DNA of 7,000 nucleotides from Gammaproteobacteria bacterium (GTDB lineage Bacteria > Pseudomonadota > Gammaproteobacteria > Pseudomonadales > GM7GCV1). The translations under genes and the position numbers were made by a program. Below the pieces are notes generated by a model, which ran no database searches, was not told the origin of the DNA, and saw nothing but the letters and a program-made list of their open reading frames with translations. The DNA lies in NCBI GenBank assembly GCA_030830945.1, contig JAURLY010000127.1, positions 1-7,000 on the forward strand, given 5' to 3'. Of the stretch, positions 1 to 6,664 are shown in pieces. The number at the start of each line of letters is the position of its first letter. The stretch's first letter is position 1.

Positions 1-1146
1 ATTAAAGGCCGCTTTCATGGTGTTGCTGGCCATTAGTGCATCGTTGCTATCCTGATAGCTATATAGAGCCTCGCGGTTTATCAGCAGTGCTTTAACGTAA
101 GAACGTTGAACTTCTGCAGCTGAATTAATCAGGCTTTCGATCGGGTCAGAGACGTTATGCGACTGATCAAGCATGTAGGCAGGATTAAAGCTTTCCTGCT
201 TGCGATATTCGGCATCAACCAATTCATTGAAAATTAGAAATTGCTGGTAGGGATGCAGAGAGCCGCTGTCCAGATCGTCATCACCATACTTGCTGTCGTT
301 GAAGTGAAAACCGGCAAGTTTTTTAAATTGAATCAGGCGCGAGACAATCATTTCAATGTTTACATTGGGGGCATGGTGTCCTAGATCGACCAGTGACTTG
401 GCCTTAGGACCCAGTTCCATTGCACAGAGTACGTTGGTACCCCAATCCTGTATCACAGTTGAGTAGAAAGAGGGCTCAAACATCTTGTGCTCGATAAACA
501 TTTGCCAGTTTTCAGGCAGGGCGTTGTAGATCGTACGCGTGCTTTCCAGATATCGCTCAAGCTGCCTTTGGAAGTGAGACTGGCCGGCAAAATTGGAACC
601 GTCGCCTATCCATACGGTGATGTTTTCAGATCCCAGCGCTTTTCCCCATTCGATACACTCCAGATTATGGGCAACGGCCTGCTCGCGAACCTTGGGGTCA
701 GTGTGCGTCAGGCTACCAAATTTGTATGAGAGCGGTTGTCCTGGCTGATCCTGAAAGGTGTTTGAATTGACGGCATCAAATGACAAGCCAAGGCTATCAG
801 CCTTTTGGCGTAATTCGCTAAAATCATCGACCCGGTCCCAAGGAAAATGGGGGGAGACTGTCGGGGTGCATTGGGACATTTGATTGATGACTGCACAGTC
901 TTCAAGTTTTTCAAAAATATTGCGCGGCTCACCGATACCGGGAAAGCGTGCGAAACGCGTTCCCCCTGTTCCAGTACCCCAGCTCGGTAATGCGACGGCA
1001 AAGTTCATCGCCTGTTCGGTAACCCAGTCGATATTGATACCGCGACGTTCCAGTTGTGCACCCAATGCGTCGTAGTCAGTCAGAAGCTCCGAATGTAGTT
1101 TCTTATTGGATTCAGCAACCAAATTGCTGTCGATCATCGTTTTCAT
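1..1146 (-). CDS. rhaI: L-rhamnose isomerase, Pseudomonas stutzeri/rhizobial type (3' end beyond window)
   Basis: Cytoplasmic metal-dependent aldose-ketose isomerase converting L-rhamnose to L-rhamnulose, the first catabolic step. The frame is open for 382 codons from the ATG at 1146 to the window edge. The P. stutzeri enzyme is about 430 residues, so roughly 50 C-terminal residues are missing because of the window, not a break. Visible signatures are WIGDGSNFAGQ (residues 179-189), DLGHHAPNV (254-262) and FHFNDSKYGDDD (280-291). As I recall the P. stutzeri structure, its metal ligands are E219, D254, H257, H281, D289, D291 and D327, and all are present here at the same numbers. H100 in PHFPWD is close to the His101 described as catalytic. 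This is the TIM-barrel family distinct from E. coli RhaA. The start is chosen because AGGGG lies 7 nt upstream; a second ATG at codon 4 is less well placed. The gene follows the aldolase/dehydrogenase after 26 bp and is probably cotranscribed with it. Confidence 0.95.
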   Translation of the reverse strand, partial: MKTMIDSNLVAESNKKLHSELLTDYDALGAQLERRGINIDWVTEQAMNFAVALPSWGTGTGGTRFARFPGIGEPRNIFEKLEDCAVINQMSQCTPTVSPHFPWDRVDDFSELRQKADSLGLSFDAVNSNTFQDQPGQPLSYKFGSLTHTDPKVREQAVAHNLECIEWGKALGSENITVWIGDGSNFAGQSHFQRQLERYLESTRTIYNALPENWQMFIEHKMFEPSFYSTVIQDWGTNVLCAMELGPKAKSLVDLGHHAPNVNIEMIVSRLIQFKKLAGFHFNDSKYGDDDLDSGSLHPYQQFLIFNELVDAEYRKQESFNPAYMLDQSHNVSDPIESLINSAAEVQRSYVKALLINREALYSYQDSNDALMASNTMKAAFN

Positions 1147-1153
1147 GAGTTAA

Positions 1154-1158
1154 CCCCT
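1154..1158 (-). promoter_or_regulatory. Ribosome binding site of rhaI
   Basis: AGGGG on the minus strand ends 7 nt before the ATG at 1146. It supports that start over the in-frame ATG three codons later, and lies in the 26-bp gap after the upstream gene's TAG stop. Confidence 0.75.
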
Positions 1159-1172
1159 AGATTATGTCCGGC

Positions 1173-3365
1173 CTAGCGCAGGAAGGCTTCGTGTAAGCCA
1201 CCGTCCACACTAATAATTTGCCCTGTGGTTTTGCTTAACTGGCCGGATACCAGAAGATAGGCCGCCTCGGCTTGGTCTTCAGGTGTAATCATTTGCTTGG
1301 TCAGTGTACGTTGTGCATAAAAGTTGGCCAGCAGTTCGCGCAGATGGTCATCGTCATCCGTTTCCTTAAATTCAATATTATATTTGCTCAGGGAGGCTAT
1401 AACCCGATCCCGCGGGAACATGGTACTGCCCTTGACGACGGTTGCAGGTGCCAGGCCGTTAACGTTGACCAGAGGTGCCAGTTCGACGGCAAGTTCACGA
1501 ACTAAATGGTTGGCAGCGGCTTTGCTGGTGTCGTAGGCCAGCGATCCTTTTTTCGCCACAGCGGCGTTAACGCTCGTTGTAAGTACCAGGGCCCCGGGAA
1601 ATGATTGCGCTCTCCAGATTTTGCCCGCTTCAGTGGCAACAATGTAACCGCCCTTAACGTTGACGGCGTAGCTAATATCAAACATATCGTCGTTATCCAT
1701 AGCATTCTGGCCTGGGGCCAGAAACACGCCGGCAGTAACGATGATCTTATCGATGCCGCCATAGGCCAATGTCACTTCTTGCAGCATGGCTGCGACGCTG
1801 CTGCGGTCAGTAATATCAACCTGTAGGGCAATAGCCGGACCGCAACTGGAAATGCCACTGCCGGCAACGCCGATTCCTACACCATATTTGTCGGTGAGCT
1901 CTTTAGCTGTGCACTCGGCAGCATCAACTCGCAAGTCGGCGCAGACGACATGTGCCCCTTCCCGAGCCAGGCGGTGAGCTGTGGCCTTGCCAATACCGTC
2001 TCCCGCCCCGATGACGATCGTCACATCACGGGCCAATGGTGCTTCCTTTGGCATTCGCTTTAATTTTGCTTCTTCCAGTAGCCAGTATTCAATATCAAAG
2101 GCTTCTTGTTGGGGTAGGGCAATATATTCATTGATGGCTTCTGCACCTCGCATGACCTCGACGGCACAATTATAAAATTCTGCCGTTACCCTGGATTCGC
2201 TCTTGTTTTTCCCCCAGGCGATCATTCCAATGCCGGGAATCAGGCAAATCGATGGATTGGACGGTCGAATAGCTGGAGAGTTGTCGTGTTTGCAGTCCTC
2301 GTAGTATTTACGATAATCCGCTTTGTATTGTTCGATCCCTTCCTTGAGCAACCTTTTGAGTTCTTCAATGTTCCCAGATACGGGATCCCAGGCGACATAA
2401 AGAGGTTTGATTTTAGTTCGCAAAAAATGATCGGGGCAGGATGTACCCAATTCAGCCAGTCTTGGGGCATCGACGGAATTAACAAATCGCAAAATGGCAT
2501 CGTCAAATTGCACGGTGCCAATCATTTTTGCTTCCCCGGACACCTGTCCACGCAAGAAGGGCAGAATCTCAGCCAGAACCTTTTGGCGCTCAGACTCTTC
2601 AAGTGTTTGGTATTTTTTACCACCGAAAGTCATTTCGCCTTTATCTTTCGATTCGATGAACTCGGCTGCTTTTTCGATAATATCCAGACTGAGGTCGTAG
2701 CATTCCTTATTATCATTTGCCCAGTTAATCACGCCGTGACCGGCTAAAAGAACGCCTTTTGCCTCAGGGTGGGCCTCGCAAATTTTCTGTAGTTGAATAC
2801 CCAGATCAAATCCTGGACGTTGCCATTCAGTCCATATCAACTCACCACCCCAGATTTCCTCAGTGAGTGCACGCGAGTTTTTGCTGGCGGCTACCGCGAT
2901 GACGGCATTGGGGTGCATGTGATCAACGTGTTTGAAGGGAACAAACGAATGCAGTGGCGTATCAATCGAGGGCGGGCGTGGATTGAGATTGAATGTGGTG
3001 TGATTAAACATGCCCACCATGTCATCCTCAATCGGTGTTTTGGCACCTACCTTAGTACTGGCGTAATAAATGTTTTGTAAAGAAAGCAGCTTGTCCTGAT
3101 ACAAAGAGGAGAAGTTTTCTTTCTTGGAAGTTCGCAGATCACCGCCAGAGCCTTTTACCCACAGAACCTCTACATCTTCTCCGGTAATAGGGTCTTTTTC
3201 GATGATTTTTGCAGAGGTATTGCCCCCGCCTGTGTTGGTAATGCGTTGGTCTGCACCGAGTATGTTTGACCGATAAACCAACTTTTCTACGGGATCAAGG
3301 CTGTCGGCAATCGCATCATCCCAAGCGTAATTGACGTGCGAATAAGATTTCCCGGTGAGAGACAT
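1173..3365 (-). CDS. rhaD: Bifunctional rhamnulose-1-phosphate aldolase / short-chain dehydrogenase (lactaldehyde dehydrogenase)
   Basis: A fused cytoplasmic enzyme of 730 residues (also called RhaE-RhaW or RhaEW in other bacteria). The N-terminal class II aldolase domain (about 20-420) cleaves L-rhamnulose-1-phosphate to dihydroxyacetone phosphate and L-lactaldehyde. It shows the phosphate-loop-like TNTGGGNTS (43-51), KGSGGDL (71-77), and the zinc ligands in DHMHP (H149, H151) and AGHG (H210). The C-terminal SDR domain (about 446-730) has the nucleotide-binding GAGDGIG (453-459), D517 in the VDITD motif, TAG (544-546) in place of the usual NAG, catalytic S598, Y611 and K615 (YDTSK), and the closing VDGG (720-723). 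It most likely oxidises the lactaldehyde product, as in the known fused family. Length and domain order are typical and nothing is truncated. The start ATG has CAGGA about 11 nt upstream, a modest ribosome site. It is first in the leftward group, ahead of the isomerase. The symbol follows rhizobial usage; E. coli RhaD is a single-domain aldolase. Confidence 0.93.
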   Translation of the reverse strand: MSLTGKSYSHVNYAWDDAIADSLDPVEKLVYRSNILGADQRITNTGGGNTSAKIIEKDPITGEDVEVLWVKGSGGDLRTSKKENFSSLYQDKLLSLQNIYYASTKVGAKTPIEDDMVGMFNHTTFNLNPRPPSIDTPLHSFVPFKHVDHMHPNAVIAVAASKNSRALTEEIWGGELIWTEWQRPGFDLGIQLQKICEAHPEAKGVLLAGHGVINWANDNKECYDLSLDIIEKAAEFIESKDKGEMTFGGKKYQTLEESERQKVLAEILPFLRGQVSGEAKMIGTVQFDDAILRFVNSVDAPRLAELGTSCPDHFLRTKIKPLYVAWDPVSGNIEELKRLLKEGIEQYKADYRKYYEDCKHDNSPAIRPSNPSICLIPGIGMIAWGKNKSESRVTAEFYNCAVEVMRGAEAINEYIALPQQEAFDIEYWLLEEAKLKRMPKEAPLARDVTIVIGAGDGIGKATAHRLAREGAHVVCADLRVDAAECTAKELTDKYGVGIGVAGSGISSCGPAIALQVDITDRSSVAAMLQEVTLAYGGIDKIIVTAGVFLAPGQNAMDNDDMFDISYAVNVKGGYIVATEAGKIWRAQSFPGALVLTTSVNAAVAKKGSLAYDTSKAAANHLVRELAVELAPLVNVNGLAPATVVKGSTMFPRDRVIASLSKYNIEFKETDDDDHLRELLANFYAQRTLTKQMITPEDQAEAAYLLVSGQLSKTTGQIISVDGGLHEAFLR

Positions 3366-3415
3366 AATTAGCTAAATCCTGAATTGGTTAGATTTATGTT
3401 GCGCGATAATACGCT

Positions 3416-3444
3416 AGTATAAATCAAAATCAATCATAAAATTG
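3416..3444 (-). promoter_or_regulatory. Candidate sigma-70 promoter for rhaD-rhaI
   Basis: On the minus strand TATACT (plus positions 3416-3421) matches the -10 consensus at five of six positions. A 17-bp spacer leads to a weak -35, CAATTT (3439-3444). The surrounding sequence is very A/T-rich. A start near 3409 would give a leader of about 45 nt. The -35 match is poor, so an activator may be needed, or the real promoter lies elsewhere in the gap. Confidence 0.4.
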
Positions 3445-3470
3445 CAAAACGAATCACTCGCGAGTAATAT
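3442..3470 (+). promoter_or_regulatory. Candidate sigma-70 promoter for the transporter-kinase-sulfatase operon
   Basis: TTGCAA (3442-3447, four of six to TTGACA) and TAATAT (3465-3470, four of six to TATAAT) are separated by exactly 17 bp. Transcription would start near 3477, leaving a leader of about 90 nt before the ATG at 3566. The palindrome at 3456-3465 fills the second half of the spacer and touches the -10, the usual place for a repressor operator. The assignment rests on motif spacing only. Confidence 0.4.
3453..3468. promoter_or_regulatory. Candidate operator: palindrome with CG centre
   Basis: ACTCGCGAGT (3456-3465) is a perfect 10-bp inverted repeat. With one mismatched pair (3455/3466) it extends to a 16-bp imperfect palindrome, AT-N-ACTCGCGAGT-N-AT. 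A CG-centred palindrome of this size in a divergent sugar-catabolism promoter region resembles a LacI-family operator, but no regulator gene is in the window, so the binding protein is unknown. It overlaps the candidate plus-strand promoter and lies just upstream of the candidate minus-strand one, so one regulator could control both directions. Confidence 0.45.
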
Positions 3471-3565
3471 TCAGTTGCCTTTCTGTAGGCTTTCGGAGAC
3501 AAATGCTTTACGTGGGTTTCCAGTTAAATAAAAGCAAAATCATATAACTAATAAAGAGAAGTCAG

Positions 3566-5254
3566 ATGAGCGTTCAGGAATTTGAGAGGGAGCCGGTAAG
3601 CCCGGAAAGGTTGGAGCCTGGCAGACACTTTGCCGCGAGCTATGCAGGTGAGCATGTCGCCGGCACCGAATTTGTTATTGGGGCGCTTTTTGTTGCCTGG
3701 GGTGTGGGTACGGTTGATATCTTAACCGGCCTGATTATCGGTAACCTTTTGGCGGTACTTACCTGGGCACTGGTCTGTGCGCCAATTGCTGTAGACACTC
3801 GTCTTACTTTATACGCCTATATAGAAAAGATAGCTGGCCCAGGCACGGTCAAGCTCTACTCAATTGTGAATGGCGCGCTTTTCTGCGTTCTGGCCGGAGC
3901 CATGATCACAGTATCCGCCTCCGCTGTGCGTATTTTGTTTGACCTGCCACCGCAAGTTAACTGGTACCCGACTAACGCCGGTTTTGTGGCAGTCGCCTTA
4001 GGGGTTGGCGCAGTGGTTGTTGTTATAGCCATAAAAGGGTTCAAGCGAGTTGCCCAGTTTGCTGAAGTCTGTGCTCCTTGGATGATCCTGATGTTTTTTG
4101 CCGGTGCGTTAGCTATTTTGCCAGTGTTGGTATCAGCAACTCCCGGCATAGAGGGCATTAACAGTTTTTCTGATTTTCTTTTGGTGGGTGATACCTATAT
4201 CTGGCGCGATACAGGCAGTGAACTTGGTATGTGGCATGTGGCAGCGTTTGCCTGGGTCTGTAATCTGGCGATGCATGGCGGCCTGTCAGATATGACCATT
4301 TTGCGCTTTGCCCGCAAGTACCAGTATGGATATTTTTCGGCATTGGGTATGTTTGTGGGGCACTTTTTAGCCTGGATATGTGCCGGGATAATGGGCGCAG
4401 GTGCGGCCATGTTAATGCAGACTACGATTGCAGAGATGGATGCAGGTGGTGTGGCATATCAAGCCTTGGGCGCGACGGGGATTATCGCTGTCATTATTGC
4501 AGGCTGGACAACATCTAATCCGACCATCTATCGAGCAGGTCTGGCTTTTCAGTCGATCAACCCGAACTGGAGCAGGGTAAAAGTAACAGCTGTTGCTGGT
4601 GTGGTGACCACGGTTATTGCTTGTTTTCCTTTCGTTTTTAGCAAGCTAATGGATTTTGTTGGATTGATGGGACTGATCATAGCGCCGATAGGAGCGGTGC
4701 TGGTGACAGAGCATTGGGTATTTCCACGAATCGGTAAGACACGTTACTGGGCCCAGTACAGGAAACTGAATACCAATATGGCGGCGGTGATTGCGTGGGT
4801 TTCTTCCTTACTCATTGCCTTTGTTCTCAATCGCATGGGGCTGCATCTGTTTTTTCTGCTGATACCAACATGGTTTTCGGCCATGATTATTTATACCGTT
4901 TTGGCTTCCTTGCTGGGGGCTAACGAACAATATGCCGATCAAGTAGATCAGGAGTTGCTGCAGGAGGCTGAACGCAAGCAACGAGAAAAGCTCTATCTGG
5001 ATGGGTTAAAAACCATAGAGGCCAACGGTAAAGTGGGTCGTCAGGCCACTCTCAAGCGCAACTGGTGGTTCTTTATCGCATTGGCATGCTTGCTATCTTG
5101 TCTGGCGCTGGCGATTCTTTCTTACAATCAATTCCTGTCATTGGATCAGTTGGCGGCATACATCATTTGGCCAACCCTGATTTACTTTATTTCAGCGACT
5201 CGGTCAGCAATAGTGAGTGAGCGACAAGATACTGAAGTGGTGAAACCACAGTAA
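3566..5254 (+). CDS. NCS1 family (purine-cytosine permease-like) transporter, candidate L-rhamnose importer
   Basis: An inner-membrane secondary transporter of 562 residues. About twelve hydrophobic segments can be read between residues 35 and 450 (roughly 35-50, 52-73, 97-120, 138-157, 169-190, 222-240, 255-283, 300-318, 338-357, 362-385, 404-421, 426-449), the usual NCS1 core. Family-like features are the GxxxGNLLA stretch (56-63), HGGLSDMTILRFA (237-249) and AGWTTSNPTIYRAGL (312-326), the last resembling the CodB helix-8 region. A charged, glutamate/lysine-rich linker (about 451-497) is followed by two further membrane segments (498-518, 527-545), making the protein longer than CodB (about 420). 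The characterised family moves nucleobases, hydantoins or vitamins with Na+ or H+. Here the gene heads a group with a sugar kinase and sulfatase and diverges from rhamnose catabolic genes, so rhamnose or a related sugar is the inferred substrate. GAGA 6 nt before the ATG is a modest ribosome site. Confidence 0.85.
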   Translation: MSVQEFEREPVSPERLEPGRHFAASYAGEHVAGTEFVIGALFVAWGVGTVDILTGLIIGNLLAVLTWALVCAPIAVDTRLTLYAYIEKIAGPGTVKLYSIVNGALFCVLAGAMITVSASAVRILFDLPPQVNWYPTNAGFVAVALGVGAVVVVIAIKGFKRVAQFAEVCAPWMILMFFAGALAILPVLVSATPGIEGINSFSDFLLVGDTYIWRDTGSELGMWHVAAFAWVCNLAMHGGLSDMTILRFARKYQYGYFSALGMFVGHFLAWICAGIMGAGAAMLMQTTIAEMDAGGVAYQALGATGIIAVIIAGWTTSNPTIYRAGLAFQSINPNWSRVKVTAVAGVVTTVIACFPFVFSKLMDFVGLMGLIIAPIGAVLVTEHWVFPRIGKTRYWAQYRKLNTNMAAVIAWVSSLLIAFVLNRMGLHLFFLLIPTWFSAMIIYTVLASLLGANEQYADQVDQELLQEAERKQREKLYLDGLKTIEANGKVGRQATLKRNWWFFIALACLLSCLALAILSYNQFLSLDQLAAYIIWPTLIYFISATRSAIVSERQDTEVVKPQ

Positions 5255-5272
5255 GTTAGGCGAGATCTATTC

Positions 5273-6661
5273 ATGTATACCTTTATTTTTGATATTGGTA
5301 AAACCAACATCAAAGGTGCTGTTTTGAATGAAAGTGGACAGACCGTCTGGACTCAGACCTGCGCCAACCGTCCATGTTCAGATTCTGCTTACAAATTTCC
5401 ATGCATAGATGTTGAGAGCATCTGGGTATGGCTGAAGTCCACTCTAAAAGCTGCAGCAGAAGAATTCAGTATCGATGCCATAAACATCAGTACGCATGGT
5501 GCTTGTGTAGCCTTGTTGTCGTGGGATCAGGAGTTACTGTTTCCTGTGATGGATTATGAGGTGGGAGAACTTGAGGTCGATGGGCAAAGCTACGCTGTAG
5601 ATCGACCGGCATATGCTCAAACGTTATCACCTAATCTTCCCGGTGGGTTAAATGTGGGCAGGCAGATATGGTGGCTGAAGCAAACTTACCCTGAGCGTTT
5701 TAGCCAGTTGGACAAAGTCTTGTTTTATCCACAGTACTGGGTTTGGAAATTAACTGGTCAATTTGTTTCGGAAGTAACCTCGCTGGGCTGTCATACCGAT
5801 CTCTGGGAGCCCTTGAAGCACGAATATTCGAGCCTGGTTAGCACTTTGGGTATTGAGAGCGCGCTACCTCCTTTGGTTGACAGCTATTCCAGCGTAGGTC
5901 CCGTTAAGGAATTGCTGGCAGATGATCTGGGTTTGTCTCCATCATGCATGGTTTACCCCGGCGTACACGATTCCAACGGCAGTTTGGCGCGTTATCTGTC
6001 CTCAGAGCTGCGTTCACCCTTTAATGTCGTTTCCACAGGCACCTGGCTAATCGTTATGGCGGTTGGTAATCCGGGCAAGGATTTGCTGGAGTCCCGGGAT
6101 ATGCTTGCCAATGTCGATGTAAATGGAAACCCTGTCCCCTGTGCGCGATTTATGGGTGGAAGGGAATTTGAAAAAATCTGTCAGCTAGCCGGAGTTACGA
6201 CAGATGAGCCAGTAACTCAGGCAAGCATCCAAACTATTATTGATGACAAGGTATATGCAGTGCCGCCATTTGAAACAGGTACTGGGCCTTTCAGACAGAA
6301 CTCCGCTTCCGGACACTATGCAGGCACGGTGGATTCAGGAACTTCATTGGCAACACTTTATCTGTCACTAATGGTGGATTATGAGCTTGAACTACTAAAT
6401 GCACAGGGCCCAATTTTGTTTGGTAGTGCCTCACAAAAAAATCCTCTGCTTTGCCAGCTTCTGGCTCAGTTACGTCCACAGCAAAAAGTGTTTGTGTCGA
6501 ACGACAATGCCAGCACGATTAAAGGCGCCTGGAGCCTTACGCGAGGGCAGAAAAAACTACCGCCTGAATTTAGTGACTTTGAAATTGTGCAAGCTGCCCA
6601 AATTGAGGGCCTGACAAATTACCAGAAAGATTGGCGAAAGCTGGCTCTTGGGGAGAACTGA
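5273..6661 (+). CDS. FGGY-family carbohydrate kinase, probable L-rhamnulokinase
   Basis: A cytoplasmic sugar kinase of 462 residues. By context it phosphorylates L-rhamnulose to L-rhamnulose-1-phosphate, the step that links the isomerase and aldolase. Seen in the sequence: N-terminal phosphate-binding DIGKTNIKGAV (7-17), FYPQYWVWKLTG (151-162), PGVHDSNGS (229-237) with D233 as the likely catalytic base, second phosphate motif STGTW (254-258), and the C-terminal nucleotide-site region ILFGSASQKNPLLCQL (381-396). The last departs from the GGGxxN form common in FGGY kinases. The N-terminal half does not resemble E. coli RhaB closely, and the protein is slightly short for the family (about 490-510). 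It looks like the divergent subgroup found in alphaproteobacteria such as Novosphingobium. It begins 18 bp after the transporter stop, with AGGCGAG about 8 nt before the ATG, and ends 3 bp before the sulfatase. Family assignment is firm; the rhamnulose substrate is inferred, and another ketose or aldose is possible. Confidence 0.85.
   Translation: MYTFIFDIGKTNIKGAVLNESGQTVWTQTCANRPCSDSAYKFPCIDVESIWVWLKSTLKAAAEEFSIDAINISTHGACVALLSWDQELLFPVMDYEVGELEVDGQSYAVDRPAYAQTLSPNLPGGLNVGRQIWWLKQTYPERFSQLDKVLFYPQYWVWKLTGQFVSEVTSLGCHTDLWEPLKHEYSSLVSTLGIESALPPLVDSYSSVGPVKELLADDLGLSPSCMVYPGVHDSNGSLARYLSSELRSPFNVVSTGTWLIVMAVGNPGKDLLESRDMLANVDVNGNPVPCARFMGGREFEKICQLAGVTTDEPVTQASIQTIIDDKVYAVPPFETGTGPFRQNSASGHYAGTVDSGTSLATLYLSLMVDYELELLNAQGPILFGSASQKNPLLCQLLAQLRPQQKVFVSNDNASTIKGAWSLTRGQKKLPPEFSDFEIVQAAQIEGLTNYQKDWRKLALGEN
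6650..6655 (+). promoter_or_regulatory. Ribosome binding site of the sulfatase inside the kinase 3' end
   Basis: GGGGAG lies within the last codons of the kinase, 9 nt before the sulfatase ATG at 6665. The kinase TGA (6659-6661) falls between them. This layout favours translational coupling and argues that the two genes share a transcript. Confidence 0.7.
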
Positions 6662-6664
6662 TAT

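Noticed and set aside
487..1075. Open frames on both strands (487-729, 708-1001, 884-1075) overlapping the isomerase
   Set aside because: The minus-strand isomerase frame is continuous across this whole stretch with all metal ligands in place, so these are chance frames.
1147..1172. Possible terminator or promoter between rhaD and rhaI
   Set aside because: The 26-bp gap holds a ribosome site but no hairpin with a T-run and no room for a separate promoter; cotranscription is simpler.
2286..2747. 153-codon plus-strand open frame opposite the aldolase gene
   Set aside because: It lies wholly antisense to the well-supported aldolase/dehydrogenase and its translation shows no recognisable family or domain pattern; it is most simply a shadow frame.
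3368..3375. TTAGCTAA palindrome just before the rhaD start codon
   Set aside because: It is only 8 bp in an A/T-rich stretch and sits between the ribosome site and the ATG; such a short repeat is expected by chance and does not match the other palindrome.
3373..3396. Short inverted repeat TAAATC ... GATTTA in the rhaD leader
   Set aside because: A six-pair A/T-rich stem with a 12-nt loop is too weak to call a terminator, attenuator or riboswitch.
3566..5254. Naming the permease codB (cytosine permease)
   Set aside because: Similarity is at family level only, the protein is much longer, and no nucleobase gene is nearby, so a specific cytosine assignment is not supported.
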